A DNA stretch of 64,000 bases from assembly GCF_038066595.1 (NCBI RefSeq), contig NZ_JBBUTH010000010.1, forward strand, positions 496,001 to 560,000, read 5' to 3'. The stretch is from Pseudaquabacterium inlustre. Lineage in GTDB: Bacteria; Pseudomonadota; Gammaproteobacteria; Burkholderiales; Burkholderiaceae_C. A model generated the notes under the pieces. It saw nothing but the letters and a program-made list of their open reading frames with translations, did not search any database and was not told the origin of the DNA. Positions 22,001 through 30,436 of this stretch are shown here, in pieces (position 1 is the stretch's first letter; each line of letters starts with the position of its first letter). A program made the translations under genes and the position numbers.

Positions 22001-23503
22001 ATGCAACTTGCCCGTTTGTTCCGTATCCCTGGTACCACGCGTGCCGCGCTGTCGTCGATCATCGACGGCAGCGGCACCCTCAGCGCCAAAGTGCTCCCCA
22101 TCACACCGCTGGGCTTTGCCGCGTCGCGCTTTCTGGAACGCATCCGCGGCCTGGTGCTGGTGGCGCGCGGCAACAGCATCGAGACGGCCATCAACGTGGC
22201 CCAGCTGAAGAAGCAGGTGGACCTGAGCGCCGCGCGCGCCACGCAGCAGTGCGCCGATGCGGTGGCGCTGACCGAGGCGGCACGCCGCGTCACGCAGCTG
22301 TCCGACGGCATGGACCGCGACGCGGCGGTGATCGACGAGGTGGCCGCGCGCAACCTGGACGCGGCGGCGCAGTCGATGGCCGAGCTGGCCGCGGTGCGCG
22401 AGCGCATGGCCCAGATCGATGCCACCGTGGCCGACTTCAACCACACCGTGGCCGAGCTGGCCGAGGGCGCCAAGGCCATCGCCAACATCGGCCAGGTGAT
22501 CCGCACCATCGCCATGCAGACCAACCTGCTGGCACTCAATGCCGCCATCGAGGCCGCGCGCGCCGGCGAGTCGGGCCGCGGCTTCGCCGTGGTGGCCAAG
22601 GAGGTGCGCGGCCTGGCCGAACGCGTGAACGCCGAGACGCGCGAGATCGGCGAGCGCAGCGCCAAGATGCAGGAGCTGGTGGCCACCACCGCCGCCGGCA
22701 CCCAGCGCATCAGCAGCGGTGTGGCCGAGACGGTGCGCGAGGTGGGCAGCACCAGCGAGCGCTTCGAGGCCTTCATGACCGACTTCCGCGGCATGGCCGA
22801 CACGGTGCGCGGCATCGTCGGATCGATCGGCGAACTGGCGGCGGTGAACCGCGACATGAACCACCGCATCGAGGCCGTGGCTGGATCGGCGCAGCAGGTG
22901 AACGCGATGATGACCGATGCCACCGGCCGCATGGACGAGCTGCGCCAGAACTGCGAGGTGGTGCAGGGCGCGCTGGCCGAGTTCCGCACCGGGCGCACCA
23001 CCTTCGACGCGCTGGTGGATGCCGCCAGCGGCCTGCGCGACCGCACGGCCGGCATCCTGGCCAGGCACCTGGCGCGTGGCGCCAATGTGTTCGACCAGCA
23101 GTACCAGCGCATCCCCAACAGCGATCCGCCGCGCTTCACCACCGGGTATGACCAGGCCGTGGAGCCTGAACTGCAGGCCCTCTACGACCAGCTGCTGGCT
23201 TCGCTGCCAGGCTGCGTGTATGCGCTGGCCGTGGACAACCAGGGCTACGCCCCGGCGCACAACAAGGCCTTCTCCAACCCGCCCAGCGGCGACCGCGCCA
23301 CCGACCTGGCCAAGTGCCGCCACAAGCGCATCTTCGACGACCCGGTGGGCGTGAAGCTCGCCAGGAACCAGCAGCGCTTCCTGTTCCAGACCTACCTGCG
23401 CGACACCGGCGAGGTGATCAACGACCTGTCGATGCCGATCTTCCTGAACGGCCGCCACTGGGGCGCGGTGCGCGTGGGCTTCGACAGCGACAAGCTGCGC
23501 TGA
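22001..23503 (+). CDS. Methyl-accepting chemotaxis protein, soluble, with C-terminal sensor-like domain
   Basis: The 500-aa product has no clear membrane segments. A chemoreceptor signalling coiled coil fills about 85-350, with the conserved tip region IRTIAMQTNLLALNAAIEAARAGESGRGFAVVA near 165-200. The C-terminal about 110 residues (VYALAVDNQGYAPAHN ... GEVINDLSMPIFLNGRHWGAVRVGFD) look like the end of a Cache sensor, an inverted order for a chemoreceptor. The N-terminus is short and basic. It is divergent from nifE, so it may steer cells by an internal cue such as redox or oxygen. The ligand is unknown. Confidence 0.86.
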   Translation: MQLARLFRIPGTTRAALSSIIDGSGTLSAKVLPITPLGFAASRFLERIRGLVLVARGNSIETAINVAQLKKQVDLSAARATQQCADAVALTEAARRVTQLSDGMDRDAAVIDEVAARNLDAAAQSMAELAAVRERMAQIDATVADFNHTVAELAEGAKAIANIGQVIRTIAMQTNLLALNAAIEAARAGESGRGFAVVAKEVRGLAERVNAETREIGERSAKMQELVATTAAGTQRISSGVAETVREVGSTSERFEAFMTDFRGMADTVRGIVGSIGELAAVNRDMNHRIEAVAGSAQQVNAMMTDATGRMDELRQNCEVVQGALAEFRTGRTTFDALVDAASGLRDRTAGILARHLARGANVFDQQYQRIPNSDPPRFTTGYDQAVEPELQALYDQLLASLPGCVYALAVDNQGYAPAHNKAFSNPPSGDRATDLAKCRHKRIFDDPVGVKLARNQQRFLFQTYLRDTGEVINDLSMPIFLNGRHWGAVRVGFDSDKLR

Positions 23504-23560
23504 GCCGCTGAGGCGCTGAGCGGACCAGCCGCGTGCACGGGCTTTGCTAGCCCGTGCGGC

Positions 23561-25162
23561 ATGCACGCGTCCACCGTCACCGCCGCCGATCCCCCGTTCG
23601 CCCAGGCCGACTGGCTGGACACCGACGACCTGCTGCGCTGGCGCCAGTGCGCGCGCCGCTTCTGGTGGCAGCGCCGGGCCCAGGGTGCCGCGGCCGATGG
23701 CCCGATGGCCGACGATGGCCAGCCCCACCCGCTGGGCGCTGCCGAGGGGCCTGTGGGCGCCGCCGTGGGCCAGGCCCTGCGTGCCAACCACCCGATGGGG
23801 GTGGAGATCGCGGCACCCGCCGACCCGCTGGACGAGGCGGGCTGGGCCCAGGCCGTGCGCGCCACCGCAGCAGCGCTGGATGCCGGCGTGCTGGCGGACG
23901 AGGCCGGCGCCATCGTGGGGGCCTGCCTGGCCAGCGACGACGGCGTGCGTGTGCGCGTGGATCTGCTGGCGCCGGGCGACCGCGGCGCGGGCGGCCTGCG
24001 CGTGCTGCGCCTGCGCCATGCCACGGCCGGCAGCGAGGCCGATGTGGACGCGGCCGCGCTGTGGGCGCATGTGGCCGCGCGCAACGGCCTGCGCCTGCAG
24101 GGCGTGGCGTTGCGGCTGGTGGACACCGACTTCGTCTATCCCGGCCACGGCCTGTACGCGGGCCTGTACCGCGACAGCGACCTGCTGCCCCGCCTGGGCA
24201 GCCGCGCGGTGGCCAGCTGGTTGGTGGCCATGCGCCAGTGCGCGCGTGGCCCGCAGCCCGCCGCCGCACCCGGTGCGCACTGCGGTGGGCCGCAAGCCTG
24301 CCCCTGGCGTGGCCGCTGCGACGCGGCCCCGCCGGAGCCCGAGCCGCTGCCGGTGGACGCCGTGGCCGTGCTGGGCCGCGAGACCGCTGCACGGCTGCAG
24401 GCGCAGGGCATCGAGCGGCTGGGCGACCTGGACGCCGAACAGGCGCGGGCGCTGCTGCCCGAGCCGCGCCAGCACCGCGCCTGGCAGGCCGTGCTGCAGG
24501 GTGCACCGGTGATCGAGCCGGCGCTGGGCGCGCGGCTGCGCGCCATGCCCTGGCCGCGACGCTGGCTGCGCATCGACACGCTGGGCTATGCCGTGCCGGT
24601 GTGGGCCGGCACGCGGCCCTACCAGGCGCTGCCGTTCCAGTGGACGCTGGCCGAAGAGACCGCACCCGGCCAGCTGCAATGGCATGACCATCTGGCCAGC
24701 CCCGGCGCCGACCCGCGCCGCGCCTGGGCCGCCTCGCTGCTGGCGGTGGCCGCCAGCGTGCCGGGCGAGACCGGCCCGGTGTTCGCCTACAACGCCGGCT
24801 TCGAGCGCAACCGCCTGGCCGAGCTGGCGGCGCAGTTCGACGACCTGGCCCCGGCCCTGCTGGCGCTGCAGGCGCGCATCGTGGATCTGTACCCGCTGAT
24901 GCGCGCCCACGTGTACCACCCAGCCATGCGCGGCGCCTGGTCGTTTCGCGCCGTGGCCGAGGCCTTCGTGCCCGAGGCGGGCGGCCATCGCTTCGACGAT
25001 GCCCATGCCGGCTCCACCGCCGAGGCCATGGCGCTGGCCCTGCATCCGGGCACGCCAGCACCGGTGCGTGAGGCCTTGCGTGGGGCCTTGAAGGCCTGGG
25101 GGCGGCGGCAGGTGCAGGTGCTGCGGGGGCTGACCGCGCGGTTCGAGGCGGTGGGCGGCTGA
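23561..25162 (+). CDS. DUF2779-domain protein (nuclease-like, degenerate exonuclease motif)
   Basis: The 533-aa product has a PD-(D/E)XK/Cas4-like N-terminal part ending in a cysteine cluster (CARG ... CGGPQACPWRGRC, near 227-250), then a DUF2779 RNase H-like region (about 325-475: GTRPYQALPFQWTL, AYNAGFERNRLAEL, DLYPLMRAHVYHP). In typical members the first exonuclease motif is LDFET; here the aligned residues read LRIDT, so the first catalytic Asp is replaced by Arg. DNA or RNA processing is the family guess; activity here is doubtful. It follows the chemoreceptor gene by 57 bp and precedes a small unknown gene. Confidence 0.8.
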   Translation: MHASTVTAADPPFAQADWLDTDDLLRWRQCARRFWWQRRAQGAAADGPMADDGQPHPLGAAEGPVGAAVGQALRANHPMGVEIAAPADPLDEAGWAQAVRATAAALDAGVLADEAGAIVGACLASDDGVRVRVDLLAPGDRGAGGLRVLRLRHATAGSEADVDAAALWAHVAARNGLRLQGVALRLVDTDFVYPGHGLYAGLYRDSDLLPRLGSRAVASWLVAMRQCARGPQPAAAPGAHCGGPQACPWRGRCDAAPPEPEPLPVDAVAVLGRETAARLQAQGIERLGDLDAEQARALLPEPRQHRAWQAVLQGAPVIEPALGARLRAMPWPRRWLRIDTLGYAVPVWAGTRPYQALPFQWTLAEETAPGQLQWHDHLASPGADPRRAWAASLLAVAASVPGETGPVFAYNAGFERNRLAELAAQFDDLAPALLALQARIVDLYPLMRAHVYHPAMRGAWSFRAVAEAFVPEAGGHRFDDAHAGSTAEAMALALHPGTPAPVREALRGALKAWGRRQVQVLRGLTARFEAVGG

Positions 25163-25187
25163 CGGCCCAGGCCCGACAATCAGGTCC

Positions 25188-25433
25188 ATGAAGACCTACG
25201 ACATCGAAGTGCAGCGCCTGAAGGCCCTGCGCCATGACAAGGGCGTGTTCGAGATCAAGCTCGATGCGCTGGTGCTGCCGCGCAACCCGCGCGACGACAA
25301 CGACGATCCCAACCCGGGCAGCTGGCTGCGCCTGCCGGTGGAGCATGCCCGCGCGCTGCAGTCGCTGCTCAAGCAGCAGATTGCCGAGCTCGACAAGCTC
25401 AACCCGCGCAGCCGCCGCTCGGGCCGCTGCTGA
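25188..25433 (+). CDS. Small nif-region protein, function unknown
   Basis: The 81-aa product has the pattern IEVQRLKALRHDKGVFEIKLDALVLPRNPRDD followed by SWLRLPVEHARALQSLLKQQIAELDKL. Similar short proteins occur in nif regions of other bacteria; no function is known to me. It looks like a small beta-strand and helix fold with a basic tail. It follows the DUF2779 gene by 25 bp and converges on the minus-strand nifHDK unit. Confidence 0.65.
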   Translation: MKTYDIEVQRLKALRHDKGVFEIKLDALVLPRNPRDDNDDPNPGSWLRLPVEHARALQSLLKQQIAELDKLNPRSRRSGRC

Positions 25434-25449
25434 GGCCGCGCGCCGGCGC

Positions 25450-25704
25450 TCAGGAATCCGACAGCGCGTCGGTGGCGACGAGCTGGTCGCGCAGTGCCAG
25501 GCGCGCCTTCCAGCCCACGCCCTGCCAGGCCGGCTCGGCATCGTTCTCGAAGGCCAGGATGGCGCTCATCTCGTCCTGCCACAGCCGCAGCTCGCAGTCG
25601 GGCACGCCGCCCTGGGCGTCCATCTTGCGCTGCAGGTCCTCGGCGTCGAAGGCGAACCAGGCGCGCGGGTCGGCGCCCTCGGGCAGCTCCAGCACGTAGA
25701 TCAT
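25450..25704 (-). CDS. Small protein downstream of nifK, function unknown
   Basis: The 84-aa product opens MIYVLELPEGADPRAWFAFDAEDLQRKM and is acidic. Its start overlaps the stop of the preceding 106-aa gene by 4 bp, so the pair is translationally coupled and probably the end of the nifHDK operon. I do not recognise a family. Position suggests a nitrogenase-linked role, as for other small genes after nifK (nifT, nifY), but it is neither of those. Confidence 0.65.
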   Translation of the reverse strand: MIYVLELPEGADPRAWFAFDAEDLQRKMDAQGGVPDCELRLWQDEMSAILAFENDAEPAWQGVGWKARLALRDQLVATDALSDS

Positions 25705-26021
25705 TCGGCGCCTTCGGCGAACACCTTCTGCCACACCGCGTGGCGCATGCGCTCGGCCACCGCGTGCGCGCTGCCGTCGAAGCGGTCCTGCATGCGGCGC
25801 AGCGCGCCCTGGGCGGTGGAGGCCTCGGCCAGCGTCAGTGCGATGCGCCCGGCCATGTGTGTGGCCTTGGGGTGCACCTTCAGGATGTTGGCGCGGTTGG
25901 GGTGCTCGTCGAGCACCACCAGTTCGCGCGTCTCGGGCACACCGGCCAGGCACACCCAGCCGTCGATCACCTCGACCTGCCGGCCATCCAGCGTTTCCTT
26001 GACGAACACGGCTTCGGTCAT
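25701..26021 (-). CDS. Conserved-looking protein after nifK, function unknown
   Basis: The 106-aa product begins MTEAVFVKETLDGRQVEVIDGW. A beta-rich N-terminal half is followed by helices (residues 65-104). It contains no Cys-rich or nucleotide motif. It lies 74 bp after nifK on the same strand and is coupled to the next 84-aa gene. The start at 26021 is chosen over the longer open frame because GGAG precedes it. A role in nitrogenase assembly or protection is plausible from position only. Confidence 0.68.
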   Translation of the reverse strand: MTEAVFVKETLDGRQVEVIDGWVCLAGVPETRELVVLDEHPNRANILKVHPKATHMAGRIALTLAEASTAQGALRRMQDRFDGSAHAVAERMRHAVWQKVFAEGAE

Positions 26022-26095
26022 GGGGGAATCTCCGGTGATCTTGGAAATGATGGCTCGCCAACCGGGCCAGCCCGGGCGGGCTGGCCCTGTTTGGC

Positions 26096-27655
26096 TCACC
26101 TGATGATGTCGTACGAGTAGTCGGTCTTGCTGGGGACGATGGTGTTCGCGTCCAGCGTCTCGAAGAACTCGTCCAGGAACATCGTCAGCAGCCGCAGGCC
26201 ACCTTCATAGCCCCAGGTGGGGTAGCGGTGGTAGTGGTGGCGGTCGAAGATCGGGAACACCAGGCGGATCAGCGGCACGCCGGTGTCGCGCTCCAGGTAC
26301 TTGCCGTAGGTGTTGCCGATCAGGAAGTCCACCGGCTCGGTGTGCAGCAGGCTGCGCATGTGCCACAGGTCGCGCTTCGGGTAGGCCTTGCAGTCCTTGC
26401 CGAAGGGGCTGGCGTCGAACACCTTCTGCAGCTTGGCGGCCCAGTCGTCGGTGCCGTTGGTGGCCAGCACGTGGGTCGGCTCGGCACCCAGTTCCAGCAG
26501 GAACTGGGCATAGCCGATCATCTGGTCCGGGTCGCCGTACAGCGCGTACTTCTTGCCGTGCAGGTGGGCCTGGCTGTCGGCCATGGCGTCCACCAGCTGG
26601 CCGCGCTCCTTCTCCAGCTGCGCGGGCACCGGCTTGCCGGTCAGGCGGCTGATGGCCATGATGAACTCGTCGGTGCCGGCCACGCCCACCGGGGCGTTCA
26701 GCACCACGACTTCCTGGCCCTTCTCGGCGATGTACTTGGTCGTCTTCTCGCAGCAGTACTCCTGGAAGACGATGGTGGCCTTGGCGTTCAGCGCGGCTTC
26801 CACCTGCGCCTTGGTCGTGCCGCCCTCGTACATGCGGAACTCACCGTCGGTGGGCGTGTTCCACACCTCGCTGGGGTCGCAGATGATGGTGTAGTCGGCG
26901 CCGAACAGGTCGAAGATGCGGCGGATCTCCTTCATGTTGCCCACGACGAAGCCGTCGAAGCCACCGATGAAGTTGATGCTGTCGTTGGGCTGGCGCTCGA
27001 GCGCGGGGGCCGTGCCGGCCTTGCCGTCCCAGAAGTGCTTGAGCACCCCCAGCAGCGCGTTGTCGTAGCCGGTCACGTGGCTGCCCACGAAGGCCGGCGT
27101 GTGCGCGAAAGGCACGTCGAACTCGGCGGGGATCGAGCCCTTCTGCTTGCTGTTCTTGATGAACGCGTCCAGGTCATCGCCGATCACCTCGGCCATGCAG
27201 GTCGTGCTCACCGCGATCATGTCGGGCTTGTACAGGCTGTAGGTGTTGGCCAGGCCGTCGATCATGTTGTTCAGGCCGCCGAACACGGCTGCGTCTTCCG
27301 TCATCGACGAGCTGACGCAGCTGGTGGGCTCCTTGAAGTGGCGGCTGAAGTGCGAGCGGTAGTACGCCACGCAGCCCTGGCTGCCGTGCACGAAGCTCAT
27401 GGTCTTGGCGAAGCCGTTGGCCACGTACACCGCACCCAGCGGCTGGCAGGCCTTGGCGGGATTCACCACCAGGCTGTCGCGGGCGAAGTTCTTCTCCTTG
27501 TATTCCTTCGACTTGGTCCAGTCGCGGATCTCGGCGATCTTGCCGTCGGCGTGGTTGAACTCGAACTCACCCTTCTTGTCGGCGAAGAGCTTCTGGTACT
27601 CGGGCTCACGGAACAGCAGTTCGTGGTCGAGGATCTTGTCGGCTGATTGAGGCAT
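26096..27655 (-). CDS. nifK: Nitrogenase molybdenum-iron protein beta chain
   Basis: NifK and NifD form the MoFe protein that reduces dinitrogen. The 519-aa product has the P-cluster cysteine regions NPAKACQPLGA, HGSQGCVAYYRSHFSRHFKEP and STTCMAEVIGDDL and is of normal length for group I nitrogenase, including the N-terminal extension (ILDHELLFREPEYQKLFADK). It follows nifD by 21 bp in the nifHDK operon. Confidence 0.98.
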   Translation of the reverse strand: MPQSADKILDHELLFREPEYQKLFADKKGEFEFNHADGKIAEIRDWTKSKEYKEKNFARDSLVVNPAKACQPLGAVYVANGFAKTMSFVHGSQGCVAYYRSHFSRHFKEPTSCVSSSMTEDAAVFGGLNNMIDGLANTYSLYKPDMIAVSTTCMAEVIGDDLDAFIKNSKQKGSIPAEFDVPFAHTPAFVGSHVTGYDNALLGVLKHFWDGKAGTAPALERQPNDSINFIGGFDGFVVGNMKEIRRIFDLFGADYTIICDPSEVWNTPTDGEFRMYEGGTTKAQVEAALNAKATIVFQEYCCEKTTKYIAEKGQEVVVLNAPVGVAGTDEFIMAISRLTGKPVPAQLEKERGQLVDAMADSQAHLHGKKYALYGDPDQMIGYAQFLLELGAEPTHVLATNGTDDWAAKLQKVFDASPFGKDCKAYPKRDLWHMRSLLHTEPVDFLIGNTYGKYLERDTGVPLIRLVFPIFDRHHYHRYPTWGYEGGLRLLTMFLDEFFETLDANTIVPSKTDYSYDIIR

Positions 27656-27676
27656 GGTGTTTCTCCGTTCAGGGGG

Positions 27677-29137
27677 TCACTTCTTCCACGGGGCGTTCTT
27701 CGCCAGGCCCCAGATCGGGCTGGAGATCGCCATGTCCATGTCACGGGCGAAGATGGCGAAGCCGTCGTAGCCGTGGTACGGACCCGAGTAGTCCCAGCTG
27801 TGCATCTGGCGGAAGGGCACGCCCATCTTCTGGAAGACGTACTTCTCCTTGATGCCCGAGCCGACCAGGTCAGGCTGCACGGCGTCGACCAGCTTCTCGA
27901 ACTCGTAGCCGGTCACGTCGTCATAGATCAGCGTCGCGTCCTTCACGTAATGGGTCGTGCGCTGGTAGTCGTCGTTGTGGCCGAACTCGTAGCCGGTGCC
28001 CACCACTTCCATGCCCAGGTCTTCGTACGCGCCGATCACGTGGCGCGGACGCAGGCCGCCGACGTACAGCATGACCTTCTTGCCTTGCAGGCGCGGCTTG
28101 TACTTGTCGATCACGGCCTGCGTGAGCGGCTTGTACTTGGCGATGACTTCCTCGGCCTTGGCCTTGATGGTGTCGTCGAAGTGGCTGGCGATCTCGCGCA
28201 GGCTCTTCTCGATCATCGTCGGGCCGAAGAAGTTGTACTCGACCCAGGGCACGCCGTACTTCTCTTCCATGTGCCGGCTGATGTAGTTCATCGAGCGGTA
28301 GCAGTGCAGCACGTTGAGCTTGGCCTTGGGGGTGTTCTCCAGCTCGGCGATGGTGCCGTCGCCCGACCACTGGGCGATGACGCGCAGGCCCATCTCCTCC
28401 AGCAGGATGCGGCTGCTCCACGCATCGCCACCGATGTTGTAGTCGCCGATGATGGCCACGTCGTACGGGGTGGAGACGAACTCGGGACGCTTGTTGGGGT
28501 CGGTCTTGTCGAACACCCAGTCACGGATCGCGTCGTTGGCGATGTGGTGACCCAGCGACTGGCTCACGCCGCGGAAACCCTCGCAGCGCACCGGCACGAT
28601 GGTGTGGCCGTCGTATTCCTTGGTCTTCTTCTTCGACACCGCCTCGATGTCGTCGCCGATCAGACCGATCGGGCACTCGCTCTGGATCGAGATGCCCTTG
28701 TTGAGGGGGAACAGCTCCTGGATCTCGTCGATGATCTTGTCGAGCTTCTTGTCGCCACCGAACACGATGTCCTTTTCCTGGAAATCGCTGGTGAACTGCA
28801 TCGTCACGAAGGTGTCGATGCCGGTGGTGCCGATGTAGTAGTTGCGGCGGGCGGCCCAGCTGTACTGGCCGCAGCCCACCGGGCCGTGCGAGATGTGGAT
28901 CATGTCCTTGATCGGACCCCACACCACGCCCTTGGAGCCGGCGTACGCGCAGCCGCGGATGGTCATCACCCCGGGCAGCGACTTGATGTTGCTCTTGACG
29001 CCGCAGTCGGGCTTGCCTTCTTCGTACTGGCCCAGGTGCTTGGCGCGGCGCTTGGCCATCTTCTCGGGATAGGCCTTCAGAACCTCGTCGATCAAGGCCT
29101 TGTTCGCGGCCTTGCGCTCTTCAACCGTCATGCTCAT
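27677..29137 (-). CDS. nifD: Nitrogenase molybdenum-iron protein alpha chain
   Basis: NifD carries the FeMo-cofactor. In the 486-aa product the cofactor cysteine is in VLHCYRSMNYISRH and the cofactor histidine in MHSWDYSGPYHGYDG; P-cluster ligands are in MTIRGCAYAG, HGPVGCGQYSW and SECPIGLIGDDI. All positions known to be essential are present. The gene follows nifH by 96 bp containing two strong hairpins. Confidence 0.98.
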   Translation of the reverse strand: MSMTVEERKAANKALIDEVLKAYPEKMAKRRAKHLGQYEEGKPDCGVKSNIKSLPGVMTIRGCAYAGSKGVVWGPIKDMIHISHGPVGCGQYSWAARRNYYIGTTGIDTFVTMQFTSDFQEKDIVFGGDKKLDKIIDEIQELFPLNKGISIQSECPIGLIGDDIEAVSKKKTKEYDGHTIVPVRCEGFRGVSQSLGHHIANDAIRDWVFDKTDPNKRPEFVSTPYDVAIIGDYNIGGDAWSSRILLEEMGLRVIAQWSGDGTIAELENTPKAKLNVLHCYRSMNYISRHMEEKYGVPWVEYNFFGPTMIEKSLREIASHFDDTIKAKAEEVIAKYKPLTQAVIDKYKPRLQGKKVMLYVGGLRPRHVIGAYEDLGMEVVGTGYEFGHNDDYQRTTHYVKDATLIYDDVTGYEFEKLVDAVQPDLVGSGIKEKYVFQKMGVPFRQMHSWDYSGPYHGYDGFAIFARDMDMAISSPIWGLAKNAPWKK

Positions 29138-29171
29138 GGTGATGCTCTCCGTCAGCGGGGGATTCGATGCA

Positions 29172-29216
29172 GGCCGGGCCGCCGCGCAGCCCGGCCGGAT
29201 GCCGCCGATCGGCGGC
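29172..29216. other. Two tandem hairpins in the nifH-nifD gap
   Basis: GGCCGGGC (29172-29179) pairs with GCCCGGCC (29189-29196) across a 9-base loop, and GCCGCC-GATC-GGCGGC (29201-29216) is a perfect palindrome. Both lie between the nifH stop and the nifD start. No T tract follows. Such structures at this place are thought to stabilise nifH message or limit readthrough so that NifH exceeds NifDK. Confidence 0.6.
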
Positions 29217-29233
29217 GTCGCTCAAGCGATGGG

Positions 29234-30112
29234 TCAGGCTGCGGCAGCCGCCGTGATGCCGACCTGGCTCTCGTCGATGGCCTTCATGATCCCGTGCTCC
29301 ATCAGCAGGTCTTCCAGCTCGTCCATCGTGATGGGGGTGGGGATGGTGCCGTTGCCGGCGTTGTTGTGCACCTTCTGGGCCAGGGTGCGGTACTCGGCAG
29401 CCTGCTTGCTGTCCGGTGCGTACTCGATCACCGTCATGCGGCGCAGTTCGGCGTGCTGCACGATGTTGTCGCGCGGCACGAAGTGGATCAGCTTGCTGCC
29501 CAGCTTGCCGGCCAGCGACTCGGCCAGTTCCAGTTCCTTGTCGGTCTGGCGCTCGTTGCACACCAGGCCGCCCAGGCGCACGCCGCCCGAGTTGGCGTAC
29601 TTCAGAATGCCCTTGGAGATGTTGTTGGCCGCGTACATGGCCATCATCTCGCCCGACATCACGATGTAGATTTCCTGGGCCTTGTTCTCGCGGATGGGCA
29701 TGGCGAAGCCGCCGCACACCACGTCACCCAGCACGTCGTAGCTGACGTAGTCCACGCCGTCGTAGGCGCCGTTCTCTTCCAGGAAGTTGATCGAGGTGAT
29801 CACGCCGCGGCCGGCGCAGCCCACGCCCGGCTCGGGGCCGCCCGACTCCACGCAACGGATGTCGCGGTAGCCGATCTTCATCACGTCCTCGATCTCGAGG
29901 TCCTCCACCGAACCGGCTTCAGCGGCCAGCGACAGGATGGTGTCCTGGGCCTTGGCGTGCAGGATCAGGCGGGTGGAGTCGGCCTTGGGGTCGCAGCCGA
30001 CGATCAGGATCTTCTGACCCATTTCGGCCAACGCGGCCAGGGTGTTCTGCGAGGTGGTGGACTTGCCGATGCCACCCTTGCCGTAGAAGGCGATTTGACG
30101 AAGCTTGGACAT
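29234..30112 (-). CDS. nifH: Nitrogenase iron protein (dinitrogenase reductase)
   Basis: NifH passes electrons to NifDK with ATP hydrolysis. The 292-aa product has the P-loop GKGGIGKSTT, the [4Fe-4S] ligands in GVGCAGRG and DVVCGGFAMP, and the arginine in GCAGRG that DraT ADP-ribosylates; draT and draG are encoded just across the divergent promoter. The C-terminal tail ends in alanines. The start at 30112 is the family start. A strong sigma-54 promoter and a perfect NifA site precede it, with an mRNA leader of about 168 bases. Confidence 0.99.
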   Translation of the reverse strand: MSKLRQIAFYGKGGIGKSTTSQNTLAALAEMGQKILIVGCDPKADSTRLILHAKAQDTILSLAAEAGSVEDLEIEDVMKIGYRDIRCVESGGPEPGVGCAGRGVITSINFLEENGAYDGVDYVSYDVLGDVVCGGFAMPIRENKAQEIYIVMSGEMMAMYAANNISKGILKYANSGGVRLGGLVCNERQTDKELELAESLAGKLGSKLIHFVPRDNIVQHAELRRMTVIEYAPDSKQAAEYRTLAQKVHNNAGNGTIPTPITMDELEDLLMEHGIMKAIDESQVGITAAAAA

Positions 30113-30291
30113 TTCAGTTCTCCAGTTGTCGAACGTTGAAGCGGGGTTGTTGACGAGACACGATTCACAAACCACGGACCCGCTGCGGGAGGGGTCACGC
30201 GTCACGAAATCCTTGCCGCCTTCGGTGCCGGTATGGGTCTTCTTCGAAGCGTCCTTGGGGTCAGCCAGAGGGTCCGCGCACCGACCTCTTC

Positions 30292-30306
30292 GCAACCGCC
30301 GTGCCA
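30292..30306 (-). promoter_or_regulatory. Sigma-54 promoter of nifHDK
   Basis: On the minus strand TGGCACGGCGGTTGC matches the -24/-12 consensus TGGCAC-N5-TTGC exactly. Predicted start near 30280. Confidence 0.93.
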
Positions 30307-30386
30307 GCCTGCTTGATGGGGCTCAAGTGCTTGATTCCATGGGGAAAACAGGCACTTTCTTGGCTGTGGCAGGGCGCGTCGGAAAT

Positions 30387-30402
30387 TGTTCGAAAGCCGA
30401 CA
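30387..30402. promoter_or_regulatory. NifA upstream activator sequence
   Basis: TGT-TCGAAAGCCG-ACA is an exact TGT-N10-ACA site about 80 bp upstream of the nifH -24 box, a normal spacing for DNA looping by NifA. It also lies within 10 bp of the divergent promoter of the hemoglobin gene. Confidence 0.88.
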
Positions 30403-30410
30403 AATCAGGG

Positions 30411-30425
30411 TGGTACGACTGTTGC
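30411..30425 (+). promoter_or_regulatory. Probable sigma-54 promoter of the hemoglobin-draTG operon
   Basis: TGGTACGACTGTTGC differs from the consensus at one base of the -24 box and has a perfect TTGC at -12. Transcription would start near 30437, at or within the first codons of the annotated hemoglobin gene, so the start codon may be one of the in-frame ATGs slightly downstream or the mRNA may be nearly leaderless. Confidence 0.6.
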
Positions 30426-30436
30426 TGGTGTGGGGC

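Noticed and set aside
21953..25189. A 1078-codon minus-strand frame over the chemoreceptor and DUF2779 genes
   Set aside because: Low-complexity His/Gln/Arg/Ala composition with no domain; both genes on the other strand have recognisable products.
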